Origin: CS4-C045 sp964347545 | Lineage (GTDB): Bacteria; Planctomycetota; Planctomycetia; Pirellulales; UBA7805 | Direction: 5' to 3' | Length of the DNA stretch: 16,930 nt | Assembly (NCBI GenBank): GCA_964347545.1 | Contig: CAYFZZ010000048.1 | Span: forward strand, 1-16,930 | Shown here: in pieces, positions 1-7,474 of the stretch | How the letters are laid out: each line of letters begins with the position of its first letter | Position numbering within the stretch: position 1 is the stretch's first letter | Translations under genes and position numbers: made by a program | Notes under the pieces: model-generated | Database searches by the model: none | What the model saw: only the letters and a program-made list of their open reading frames with translations | What the model was told of the DNA's origin: nothing

Positions 1-24
1 GTCCGGTAGGCTAGACGACCCTCT

Positions 25-57
25 GCCATCCGGGACGGCCGGGGGCTGGCTTTTTTT
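25..57 (+). terminator. Candidate Rho-independent terminator of an upstream gene
   Basis: A stem-loop can be drawn as GCCA (25-28) pairing with TGGC (47-50) and CCGG (30-33) pairing with CCGG (39-42), with a 5-base loop and internal bulges. Seven T residues follow immediately at 51-57. This is the layout of an intrinsic terminator for a plus-strand gene lying before the window. The stem is interrupted, so the call rests mainly on the T run. A second inverted repeat, CCTCCC (58-63)/GGGAGG (76-81), follows. No gene was recognised in 1-246. Confidence 0.45.
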
Positions 58-246
58 CCTCCCCAAGTCCCCTCTGGGAGGCGGGCAGGGAAATGACGAA
101 CCGGGTGCTGGACGCGGTCGCTTGGAAAATTCGCAAAAGTACCCGCTCACCCGGTCCCCCCCGCTGCTTCGCCCGCTGGCGGGCGCGGACCTGGGTGAGG
201 GCATTTCCCTTGGCAAATCATTTCTTCGAACCATGACCAGAGGCCG

Positions 247-1479
247 ATGAGCGATCCTTATTTTCAACAGCTGTTTGCCCAGCGGATTGGTGGCGCGTCG
301 TACGGCAAAGGGACGGAAATCTACAAGTTCGAGAAGATCAAGCGGGCCAAGCGCCGGGCCGCGGCCGAACATCCCGAACGCGCCCTGCTGGATTTCGGCA
401 TCGGCGAGAACGACGAGATGGCCGACATCTCGGTCCGCCGCGTGATGGCCGAAGAGATCAACAAGCCGGAAAACCGGGGCTATGCGGACAACGGGATCCC
501 CGAGTTCAAGCAGGCCGTGGCCCGCTTCATGGCTCGCCATTTCGACGTGCAACTCGACGCGGACAAGGAGGTCAATCACTCCATCGGCTCGAAACCGGCC
601 CTGGCCATGTTACCCGCCTGTTTCATCAATCCGGGCGACGTGACGCTGATGACCGTGCCCGGCTATCCGGTGGCGGGGACCTACAGCAAGTATTTTGGGG
701 GCAACGTCTACGCTCTGCCGCTGCTGCCCGAGAACGACTTTTTTCCCGACCTGGCGGCGATCCCGGCGGATGTCTGTCAAGCGGCCAAGCTGCTGGTGCT
801 GAACTACCCCAACAGCCCCACCGGCAAGACGGCCACGCCGGAATTTTTCCAGGAGGTAATTGACTTCTGCCACCGGAACCAGGTCGTCGTCGTTCAGGAC
901 GCCGCGCATATCATGCTCAGCTTTGACCAGCCACCTTTCAGTTTTCTGTCGGTGCCGGGGGCTAAAGAGGTGGGGGTCGAAGTCCACTCGCTTTCCAAGG
1001 GATTCGACATGATCGGCTGGCGGCTGGGCTGGGTGTGCGGGCACGAGCGGATTGTGCAGGCCTTTGCGGACGTGAAAGACAACACCGATTCCGGCCAGTT
1101 CATGGCGATTCAAAAGGCGGGCGTGGCGGCCCTGGACAACGACCAGATCCCCCACCGCGTGCGACAGAAGTACCAGCGGCGGCTGGAGGCCCTGGTCGCG
1201 ATGCTGGGCCGCTGCGGTGTCGAGGGCCGGATGCCGGGCGGGACGTACTTTTTGTACACCCCCGCTCCGCGGGCCGTCCGCGGGGGACCCTCCTTTGCCA
1301 CCGCGGAAGAGGCCAGCCAGTACCTGATCGCAGAACATTCCATCTGCACCGTCCCCTGGGATGACGCCGGGCCTTTCCTCCGTTTCTCCGTCACCTACCA
1401 GGCGGAAGACGAGGCGGCGGAAGAGGCCCTCATGGCAGAGACCGAGCGGCGGTTGGGAGGGGTGGAATTTGTGTTTTGA
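247..1479 (+). CDS. dapL: LL-diaminopimelate aminotransferase (DapL-type), PLP-dependent
   Basis: The 410-residue protein is a full-length fold-type I class I/II aminotransferase. DapL transfers an amino group from glutamate to tetrahydrodipicolinate, giving LL-diaminopimelate for lysine and peptidoglycan synthesis in the cytosol. Sequence support is the N-terminal FAQRIGGASYGKGTEIYKFEK block, PENRGYADNGIPEFK (about 74-88), GSKPALAMLPA (115-124), the NYPNSPTG cofactor/substrate motif (186-193), Asp218 in QDAAH, and the PLP lysine K251 in SLSKGFDMIGWR. The C-terminal LRFSVTY Arg should bind the substrate carboxylate. The position after DAA that is normally Tyr in this fold is His221. The ATG has AGAGG at 239-243, only three bases upstream. 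The next gene is 286 bases away, so it looks monocistronic. Class is certain; DapL specificity over a related aminotransferase is likely, from whole-length resemblance. Confidence 0.88.
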   Translation: MSDPYFQQLFAQRIGGASYGKGTEIYKFEKIKRAKRRAAAEHPERALLDFGIGENDEMADISVRRVMAEEINKPENRGYADNGIPEFKQAVARFMARHFDVQLDADKEVNHSIGSKPALAMLPACFINPGDVTLMTVPGYPVAGTYSKYFGGNVYALPLLPENDFFPDLAAIPADVCQAAKLLVLNYPNSPTGKTATPEFFQEVIDFCHRNQVVVVQDAAHIMLSFDQPPFSFLSVPGAKEVGVEVHSLSKGFDMIGWRLGWVCGHERIVQAFADVKDNTDSGQFMAIQKAGVAALDNDQIPHRVRQKYQRRLEALVAMLGRCGVEGRMPGGTYFLYTPAPRAVRGGPSFATAEEASQYLIAEHSICTVPWDDAGPFLRFSVTYQAEDEAAEEALMAETERRLGGVEFVF

Positions 1480-1498
1480 TCGGCCGCCCCGGGGCAGG

Positions 1499-1527
1499 TC
1501 GTCAGTCCCGACCCCAGGGCGTATACT
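1499..1527 (+). promoter_or_regulatory. Candidate sigma70-like promoter upstream of the lipoprotein gene
   Basis: TCGTCA at 1499-1504 (4 of 6 matches to TTGACA) is followed after 17 bases by TATACT at 1522-1527 (5 of 6 matches to TATAAT). It lies after the dapL stop and about 240 bases before the lipoprotein start. Optimal spacing and an AT-rich -10 in GC-rich DNA support it. Promoter consensus is poorly fixed in planctomycetes, so this is tentative. Confidence 0.3.
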
Positions 1528-1630
1528 ACACGTTCGGCGGCGCGGGGTCCTTTCACCCGCCGCAAGCGTCCGGCACCTTGTTCGCCATCCCTTTTTCTGC
1601 CCCCAGCCTGGTCTCGGGAGAAGAAAAAAA

Positions 1631-1668
1631 GGGGCGAAAAAAGGGGCGAAAAACGGAGCCGAAAAAAA
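1631..1668 (+). repeat. Purine-rich 12-base tandem repeat (GGGGCGAAAAAA type)
   Basis: Units GGGGCGAAAAAA (1631-1642), GGGGCGAAAAAC (1643-1654) and a diverged GGAGCCGAAAAAAA (1655-1668) follow one another. The preceding bases, a run of A at 1624-1630, continue the pattern. It lies in the 286-base gap 1480-1765 between dapL and the lipoprotein gene. That gap otherwise holds a candidate promoter, a GCCCCGGGGC palindrome (1486-1495) and a GGTCG/CGACC hairpin (1497-1513). No function can be assigned. Confidence 0.7.
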
Positions 1669-1765
1669 GAGCTCCCAGGTTGGGGTGAATAACTTTGCCG
1701 AGCGGCGGCTGGGGGCAGGCAGCATGATGTTTCCGAAGGTTTTTCCAGGCGGAGGATATCCAGAG

Positions 1766-2683
1766 ATGCGTCCCACGATTCCCGCGATTTGCGGCTGTCT
1801 TGTGCTGGTCACGGTTGCGACCAGCGGTTGCGGTTCCCAGGAGGGAGGCGGCCAACGCTCGCTTTCTCAACAGCTGGAAGATGCACGGGGAATCGACGAC
1901 CCCGTGGAACGGACGAACGCCCTGATTCGCGTCGCGAACAATTACGTCAAGGCAGCCGACACCCTGGGCGCCCGGGAGTCCCTGCAACACGCGGCGAAAG
2001 CCGCCGGGGAAATCGACGCGGAGATCCAAGGGGAAGACCGCGTGCGGGCTCACATCAAGCTGGCCGAAGCCTGCCGCACGGCGGGGGACCGCAGCGCCTG
2101 TGAAGATGCCTACGAAGCGGCCGAAGATGGGCTGGATGATCTGGAAAACGCGACCGCAAAAACCGAACTGCTGATCGACCTGGCCTTGCTGAAAGTCAAA
2201 CTCAAGGAAAACGACGACGCCGCCAGCGATCTGAAGTCGGCCGAGAAGGCAGCCCCCGACATCGAAGACAGTTTCCTGCGGGTGGAATTGCTGGCCTGGG
2301 TGGCCTACGGGTACAAACAGCTGGACCAGGCAGACGAGGCGGCCCGTGTGATGAACGAGGCCAAAAGCCAGGCGGAAGACGAGGCAGAAGACGGCAATAA
2401 GGCCCGCCTGCTGTCCCTGGTCGGCCGGGAACAAATCAGCTCCCTGGAGGATCAACAAGCCGGGCTGGAGACCCTCGAACAAGCGGCCGGCATCGCCCGC
2501 TCGATCAGCGACAATGCCTTTGTCCAGGCCAGCGTCCTGGTCGACGTCGCCCAGAACTACCTGAAGGTCAAGCAAGCCGAGAAGACCCGCGGGCTGCTGG
2601 ACGAAGCCGAAGAAATCTGCCAGGGTAGGTCGGAATGCAAGCCGGTGCTGGAAAAAATTGAAAAGGTCCGCCGCGAATTGTAG
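1766..2683 (+). CDS. Putative lipoprotein with TPR-like helical repeats
   Basis: A protein of 305 residues that I do not recognise as a named family. The N-terminus MRPTIPAICGCLVLVTVATS is a short basic segment plus a hydrophobic stretch ending at TSGC (Cys22), which looks like a lipobox with an atypical Thr at -3, so it is probably an envelope lipoprotein. A Gly/Ser/Gln linker follows. From about residue 40 the chain is Ala/Glu/Asp-rich alpha-helix with roughly 40-residue periodicity, repeating a pattern like ARVMNEAKSQAEDEA or LVDVAQNYLKVKQAEK. This resembles tetratricopeptide repeats, which usually mediate protein binding. The ATG at 1766 was chosen because GGAGGA at 1751-1756 sits nine bases upstream and the signal peptide starts there. 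Longer in-frame starts (1724, or 1361 inside dapL) would bury the signal sequence. It is convergent with the DUF58 gene, with 47 bases between. Confidence 0.75.
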   Translation: MRPTIPAICGCLVLVTVATSGCGSQEGGGQRSLSQQLEDARGIDDPVERTNALIRVANNYVKAADTLGARESLQHAAKAAGEIDAEIQGEDRVRAHIKLAEACRTAGDRSACEDAYEAAEDGLDDLENATAKTELLIDLALLKVKLKENDDAASDLKSAEKAAPDIEDSFLRVELLAWVAYGYKQLDQADEAARVMNEAKSQAEDEAEDGNKARLLSLVGREQISSLEDQQAGLETLEQAAGIARSISDNAFVQASVLVDVAQNYLKVKQAEKTRGLLDEAEEICQGRSECKPVLEKIEKVRREL

Positions 2684-2730
2684 AGGCAGCGCCGGGGACG
2701 CCACCCGCAAACATCGGGAATCCCTCGGAC

Positions 2731-4152
2731 CTACAACAAGTGCCGCGCCTTGACCTGCAGATAGCGGTTGACCAGCGGTGCGGTCAGATCCTCGGGAAAG
2801 ACATCCAGGGAGAGGACGCCCTGGGCTTCCATGTCTTTTAAGACCTGGTACCGCCAGGAGAGGATGGAGGCCGCCGCCCCCGCTCGGTACACATCCCCCC
2901 CACCCTCGGCCGGCGGATCCACGGCCGCGAACAGCTGGTGGTCGCGCAAGAGCACGCCCAGCGGCAGATGGCGACCGACCAGCGATCCCAAGTAACGCTG
3001 GACCTGATTCGCGTTCACTTCGTCGATCAGGTTGGTGATGAGGATCACCAAAGCTCGCTTGCGACAGTGCGTCGCCAGGTACAGAAATGCCTGGTCGTAG
3101 CGGGATTCGACCAGCCGGGGGGTGCGGTCATAGCAGGCGTGCAGCAGCCGATTCATCTGGCCGCGACCACCGCGGGGGGGAACATAGCGCGAAATTTGCT
3201 CGGAAAAACACAAGAGGCCGACCGCGTCCCCCTGGCGGAGCGCGACGTAGCTCAGCATCAGCATCGAGTTCAGCGCATGGTCCAAGAGGCTCAACCCGCT
3301 CGCTTCGTTGGTCATCATCCGCCCGCAATCGACCAGAAATATCACCCGCTGGCTCTGGCTGGACTGGTAATCCTTGACCGTCAGCTTGTTCCGCCGTGCC
3401 GTAGCTCGCCAGTCGATATGTTTGAAGTTGTCGTCGCGGGAATAGTCCCGCAACCGCTCGAAATCATGATCCTGGCCCACCTTGCGGGTCCGCCGCACGC
3501 CGATCTGGCTGAGCCGGTTGGTGCGAGCCAGTACGGCGTACTCGGCCAGCTGCTTCAGGTCCGGATAAACGTGGACCTGGCTGCGGTCCTCGTAGCGGAG
3601 GAAGCGCTGCCAGAACCCCGCGCGGCTGCGGACACGGACGTAAATGGCATTCAGCGTGTAAAGGCCGCGGGTGGTGGGCCGCAGGTCGTAGTGCAGCGTG
3701 GAACGGCTGTGCGGCGACAGGGTGACCACAAATTCCTCCGGCTGGGCGGCCAGGTCCTGATCGACGTCGTCCCGGATCCAGGCCGTCGTCTCCCGCCCGC
3801 GGAGGTTGCTGACGGTCAAGCGGACCCGATGCGACTTGGCAATCGATGCGATGTGTCCCAGCTGGCGCTGGGCCGCAAAATCCCCCCGCCGCGGCAACGT
3901 CCCCAGATCCGCCAGGGCCACCGCGACCACCAGGCCATCGACAAAGATCAGCGGCCAGGGCAGGTAAAATTCGTGCCCACCCAGCGGCAAGACCACCGAC
4001 GGCACCCGCTCGCCACCCAACAAGATCAGCCCCACCGACACCAGGGCCGGCAGGCCCGCCAGGGTGACCAGCGGGCGATGGGGATAGACCTGCCCCCACC
4101 GCCCCCCGGCGGCCAGGACCAGCAGCAACACGGCCAAGAGGAGGATGGTCAT
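2731..4152 (-). CDS. DUF58 domain protein (vWA-like), MoxR partner
   Basis: The 473-residue protein has two N-terminal hydrophobic segments (about 2-16 and 28-47) and a third near 66-84. They are followed by a beta-rich region and the DUF58 signature FERLRDYSRDDNFKHIDWRA (231-250) running into TARRNKLTVKDYQ. A von Willebrand A-like fold starts at VIFLVDCGRMM (270-280). DUF58 proteins are almost always encoded beside MoxR ATPases and are thought to be membrane-tethered adaptors or substrates, but their biochemistry is poorly known. The MIDAS motif is degenerate: D275-C-G-R-M in place of DxSxS. The start codon overlaps the moxR stop by one base (TGATG), implying translational coupling. The reading frame stays open upstream to 4458, but that extension lies wholly within the MoxR coding region in another frame and is compositionally odd, so it was rejected. 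It is the last gene of the operon. Confidence 0.9.
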   Translation of the reverse strand: MTILLLAVLLLVLAAGGRWGQVYPHRPLVTLAGLPALVSVGLILLGGERVPSVVLPLGGHEFYLPWPLIFVDGLVVAVALADLGTLPRRGDFAAQRQLGHIASIAKSHRVRLTVSNLRGRETTAWIRDDVDQDLAAQPEEFVVTLSPHSRSTLHYDLRPTTRGLYTLNAIYVRVRSRAGFWQRFLRYEDRSQVHVYPDLKQLAEYAVLARTNRLSQIGVRRTRKVGQDHDFERLRDYSRDDNFKHIDWRATARRNKLTVKDYQSSQSQRVIFLVDCGRMMTNEASGLSLLDHALNSMLMLSYVALRQGDAVGLLCFSEQISRYVPPRGGRGQMNRLLHACYDRTPRLVESRYDQAFLYLATHCRKRALVILITNLIDEVNANQVQRYLGSLVGRHLPLGVLLRDHQLFAAVDPPAEGGGDVYRAGAAASILSWRYQVLKDMEAQGVLSLDVFPEDLTAPLVNRYLQVKARHLL

Positions 4153-5312
4153 CACAGCCGCGGCACCTCGACCGAGCGCATCATGGCTCGTAACAGATCG
4201 TCCACCTCGTGCCCCTCGACTTCCGCTTCGGCGGTCAGCATCACGCGGTGCCGCAAGGCCGGCAACGCGATCTGGACCACATCGTCCGGGACCGCGTAAT
4301 CCCTCCCCCGGAAGGCCGCCAACGTCCGCGCGCCCTGCAGCAGGGCAATCCCTCCCCGCGGGGAGGCCCCCATGTGAAACGACGGCCAGCCCCGGGTCAG
4401 CCGCACCAAAGCGTTGATGTAGTCGACCAGGCGATCGTCCACGTGCACCTGGCCACACAACTGGGTGACTTCCAGAATCTCCTGAGGACCGGTGACCGTG
4501 TTCACCTGGGCCTCCAGGTACTGGTCCAGGTCAATCTGAGCGCGGTGCATCTTCAGGACCTCCGCCTCTTCCCCCTCCGTGGGATACTCGGCGACAATCT
4601 TGAACATGAACCGGTCCAGCTGGGCCTCCGGCAAATTGTAAGTCCCTTCCGATTCGATCGGGTTCTGCGTGGCCATCACCAGAAAAGGCCGCTCGATCTT
4701 GTGACGAACCCGGTCCACCGTGACCCGATACTCCTGCATGATCTCCAGCAGCGCCGCATGGGTCTTGGCGGGGGAACGGTTGATTTCGTCCGCCAGCAGC
4801 AGCTGGGTAAACACCGGCCCAGCCCGGAACTCGAACTCCTGAGTCTTCATGTTGTAGATCGGGGCACCCGTCAGGTCGGAAGGCATCAGATCGGCCGTGA
4901 ACTGGATGCGGCCGAACTTGCAGCCCAGCACCTTTCCCAGGGTCCGCACGAACAAGGTCTTGCCCAGCCCCGGCACGGCCTCGATCAGCACGTGCCCGCC
5001 GGAGAACAAGGCCACCAGCGTCCCCGCCACCAGCTCGTCCTGCCCCACATAAATCTTGCGGATCTGCTGGAGGATGCGATCATACAGATCCTGGGTCCGC
5101 ACGATCCCTGGCGAGGGCGGCCCCCCTTCCGCCGGCGGGTTAACCACGTCCACCGGCACCTGTATCCTTCCCTGGCACTGCGGGCACTGCCCATCGGCAC
5201 CTGCCGACGGCCCCTCCACGCGGAACAACCGCCCGCAGGTCGGGCAACGCAAACTGCCGCTGGGACCGGTCCGGTCCGTGGTCTCCCCAGGGGATAACGG
5301 TTCGTCGCTCAT
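4152..5312 (-). CDS. MoxR-family AAA+ ATPase with N-terminal zinc ribbon
   Basis: The 386-residue protein is a MoxR AAA+ ATPase, a family that works as chaperones or remodelling engines with vWA or DUF58 partners. The ATPase core is about residues 75-386. It has Walker A VPGLGKT (113-119), Walker B LLLADEIN (171-178, Asp175/Glu176), the sensor ATQNPIESEGTYNLPEAQLD (214-233) and Arg234 just after it. A C-terminal lid contains MGASPRGGIALLQGARTLA, typical of MoxR. Residues 1-60 are an extra domain, CPTC (23-26) and CPQC (43-46), a four-cysteine zinc ribbon not usual in MoxR. A Pro/Gly-rich linker (about 58-70) joins the two. Upstream, CCTCCTC at 5325-5331 reads GAGGAGG on this strand, 12 bases from the ATG. 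Its stop overlaps the DUF58 start, so the two are probably produced in a fixed ratio. Confidence 0.94.
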   Translation of the reverse strand: MSDEPLSPGETTDRTGPSGSLRCPTCGRLFRVEGPSAGADGQCPQCQGRIQVPVDVVNPPAEGGPPSPGIVRTQDLYDRILQQIRKIYVGQDELVAGTLVALFSGGHVLIEAVPGLGKTLFVRTLGKVLGCKFGRIQFTADLMPSDLTGAPIYNMKTQEFEFRAGPVFTQLLLADEINRSPAKTHAALLEIMQEYRVTVDRVRHKIERPFLVMATQNPIESEGTYNLPEAQLDRFMFKIVAEYPTEGEEAEVLKMHRAQIDLDQYLEAQVNTVTGPQEILEVTQLCGQVHVDDRLVDYINALVRLTRGWPSFHMGASPRGGIALLQGARTLAAFRGRDYAVPDDVVQIALPALRHRVMLTAEAEVEGHEVDDLLRAMMRSVEVPRL

Positions 5313-5366
5313 GTTTGCCCTGTGCCTCCTCTCTCGGGGTGCCTGCCCTCGTCGTGTATCTGCCTC

Positions 5367-6686
5367 TCAGGCGGTCGCCGACCCCCGAGGTGGGTTGTCG
5401 GGCGGTTTACCAGAGGGAGTCCATCCCGCCTGCGGCACATCCGCTGTCATGGCGGGGGCCCGTTCTCCCGCTCGTCCTTTCCCCCCCTCGACGACCTGCT
5501 GGTGATAATGCTGCCAACTGGCCTGGGCGTAATCCCGATTGCCGGTCTTCCGCAGCATCGTGCCCAGTGCAGCCACGTGCCTGCCAAAATCCGAAACGGC
5601 CGGTCGCGGGGCCCTGGCCGGCCGACCGAAAATCGGCCAACGGGCCAGGCATAGTATGATCCCCCAGGCCACCAGATGAAACAGGATCACGTCCAGGGGG
5701 CGTTGAGCGAAGAGGGACAGGCCGGTGGGCGTGGTGACCGCCGGCTCTTCCCCAGTGATAGGAGGACCGTCGGCGGTGCTTTCCAGAAAAACGACCGTCT
5801 GTGGCGGGGGGAACTGGTCGACCAGCTGGGCGGCCAGGCGGCGGTGCTGGTGATTGACCAGGGGCAGGTTCAGCAGGAAAGATCCATTGGCCACCAGGAT
5901 CAGATAGCTGTCGGGCTGCTGGTCATGACGTTGCTGGCTGATCAAGATATCCCCCCCGGACCGCAGGAGGACTTCGGCGGCCTCTGGCAGCAGCAACTCG
6001 CTGCCAGCCTGACCGCTTGGATCCCCCTCCGGTGGGTCGTCCCCCGCGGTACGGCGGGCTCGATAGATCTTGGGTCGCAAGCGGCTCCGCAACTCGATCC
6101 CCACGTCGTCTGCCTCGACGCCCTCGCTGAAAGGCCCTTCCAGGCGATTGACCGTTCTCAACCGCTGCTGGTTGTCGATCTGGAACCAGGGGCAATCGGC
6201 GGAAGCGGGCAAGGCTCTGCGGGCCTGCTGCTGCTCGAGACGCGCTTCGGTCCGCCGCCGGCGGAGCTCGCGGACTTGGGTTCCCGGCGCGGTGGGGATC
6301 ACCTGGTCGTAATAGCCGGGTGCCGCGTCGAAGTCGCGGCCCACGTAGATCAGCGTCCGCCCCCCCTGCTGCAGCCACTGATCGAACCAGTCGATGACCG
6401 GCGGTGGAGGAGGGTCAAAATCGTCCGGGGCCCACACAATCACGTCCGCCTCTTTCCAGACCACGTTGGACAGGGCCCGCTTGGTCCGGACACGGTGGCC
6501 GGCTCTGGCGAACATCCCGGCCAGCACCGCCGTCCCATTCACGCTCGACTTCCCAAACATCCCCGCTCGGCGACCGTACACGGTGTCGATCTGCTCGTCC
6601 TGACAGCCGCTGGCCAACACCGCCCCCACCGCGATCAGCGTCCCGCAGATCGTCGTGTGTTGTCTGTTGCTGAGCACGAGCAGCAT
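5367..6686 (-). CDS. DUF4350 domain membrane/lipoprotein-like protein
   Basis: The 439-residue protein starts with a signal-like segment ending at LASGC (Cys28), either a lipoprotein site or an uncleaved anchor. Residues about 35-140 show the DUF4350 pattern: VNGTAVLAGMFARAGHRVRT, WKEADVIVWAPDDFDPP, VIDWFDQWLQQGGRTLIYVG. This resembles the Rossmann/GATase-like fold of extracytoplasmic proteins coded beside MoxR. A mid-region rich in Arg and Gln follows. After FAQRPLDVILFHLVAWGIIL, a C-terminal membrane segment, comes a tail with FGRHVAALGTMLRKTGNRDY, like the C-terminal tails of DUF4350 proteins in MoxR clusters. It starts 11 bases after the DUF4129 stop, with GAGGG overlapping that stop as ribosome site, and ends 54 bases before moxR. 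No enzymatic role is established; a place in the membrane part of the MoxR machine is inferred. Confidence 0.82.
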   Translation of the reverse strand: MLLVLSNRQHTTICGTLIAVGAVLASGCQDEQIDTVYGRRAGMFGKSSVNGTAVLAGMFARAGHRVRTKRALSNVVWKEADVIVWAPDDFDPPPPPVIDWFDQWLQQGGRTLIYVGRDFDAAPGYYDQVIPTAPGTQVRELRRRRTEARLEQQQARRALPASADCPWFQIDNQQRLRTVNRLEGPFSEGVEADDVGIELRSRLRPKIYRARRTAGDDPPEGDPSGQAGSELLLPEAAEVLLRSGGDILISQQRHDQQPDSYLILVANGSFLLNLPLVNHQHRRLAAQLVDQFPPPQTVVFLESTADGPPITGEEPAVTTPTGLSLFAQRPLDVILFHLVAWGIILCLARWPIFGRPARAPRPAVSDFGRHVAALGTMLRKTGNRDYAQASWQHYHQQVVEGGKGRAGERAPAMTADVPQAGWTPSGKPPDNPPRGSATA

Positions 6687-6697
6687 CTTATTGACCC

Positions 6698-7474
6698 TCA
6701 GGCCGAGCGGGGTGCCGCGGCGGCTTGGGCGACCAGCGTTTCAAACTCGTCCATTCGCTGCCAGACCGCTTCGAACCGTGCCCGGTCCAGTTGACGTTTC
6801 CCAAAAAAAGACTCTTCGAAGAGGACCATGGCGTTTTCCATCAGACCCTGCAGGGATGCCCAAGGCCCCAGTTCCCGCAGATACTGGCGGTTGGTCTTGC
6901 CCCGGTTCAGGCGGATCAGATGGCGGCGGTCCAATTGCAGCAGCAGGTGGCTGTAGAGGTAGATACTGGCCTCGCGGTAATCGCCCGCCAGGTAGTGCTG
7001 GCCCGCCGCGGCCAGCCAGTCCGCGGCGGGCCGCCGGATCCGCAACGGCAGCTGCTCGACACGATCCACCTGCTGGCCCACCGCGTGCGGCCCGCCCGGG
7101 GTCGCCCCCTCCTGCCGGCGGTGCTGACGAGCCAGGTAGGCCCGCACGAGGAGGTAGACGAGGGCTGCCAGGAGGGTCACGATGCCGATCCAGGCCAGCG
7201 GCGTGAACCGGTCGCCGTCCAGGAAGGGGTCCCAGGTGGGGGCTGTGCGTTGCGCCTCCTCGGGGGGCTGAACCCGGATCCGGCGGACCTCGTCCGCGCC
7301 GGCGTCGTACCAGGGATACCAGCCGGTCCGCTGGAGGGCCTCGCGACCCGCTTCCACGGCATCCTCCGCGGCCCCCGCCCGCGGGTGGGGCCCGGCCAAA
7401 ACCAGCAGGAGGCCGGCCAGCAGGAGGCGGGCCAGCAGCCGGTATCCGGGAGGTTGAGCCGGTGGGAGGTTCAT
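6698..7474 (-). CDS. DUF4129 domain, secreted-signal single-pass membrane protein
   Basis: The 258-residue protein begins with a signal peptide (hydrophobic LLARLLLAGLLLVLAG, then a likely cleavage after AGAA near residue 36). It has a short extracytoplasmic part with WYPWYDAGADEVRRI, one membrane helix (TPLAWIGIVTLLAALVYLLV) and a cytosolic C-terminal domain of the DUF4129 type: YLAGDYREASIYLYSHLLLQ, then LIRLNRGKTNRQYLRELG and FEESFFGKR. DUF4129 proteins are recurrent partners of MoxR/DUF58. The ATG at 7474 overlaps the previous stop as ATGA, so translation is probably coupled; no Shine-Dalgarno precedes it. A longer in-frame start at 7531 would sit inside the upstream gene and place charged residues before the signal peptide, so I rejected it. 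Confidence 0.83.
   Translation of the reverse strand: MNLPPAQPPGYRLLARLLLAGLLLVLAGPHPRAGAAEDAVEAGREALQRTGWYPWYDAGADEVRRIRVQPPEEAQRTAPTWDPFLDGDRFTPLAWIGIVTLLAALVYLLVRAYLARQHRRQEGATPGGPHAVGQQVDRVEQLPLRIRRPAADWLAAAGQHYLAGDYREASIYLYSHLLLQLDRRHLIRLNRGKTNRQYLRELGPWASLQGLMENAMVLFEESFFGKRQLDRARFEAVWQRMDEFETLVAQAAAAPRSA

Noticed and set aside
1361..1765. In-frame upstream extension of the lipoprotein gene
   Set aside because: It overlaps dapL and repeat DNA and gives Arg/Lys-rich sequence; a strong ribosome site and signal peptide mark 1766.
610..1812. 400-residue minus-strand open frame antisense to dapL
   Set aside because: It is a high-GC shadow of dapL; the protein is Arg/Pro/Gly-rich with no domain pattern, and its N-terminal part translates the purine-rich tandem repeat as low complexity.
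2938..4299. 453-residue plus-strand open frame across DUF58 and MoxR genes
   Set aside because: It lies antisense to two genes with clear signatures, is rich in His/Gln/Pro, and shows no recognisable domain.
4153..4458. N-terminal extension of the DUF58 frame to 4458
   Set aside because: It is out-of-frame translation of the MoxR C-terminal region; the ATG at 4152 overlaps the MoxR stop and opens with a hydrophobic segment as expected.
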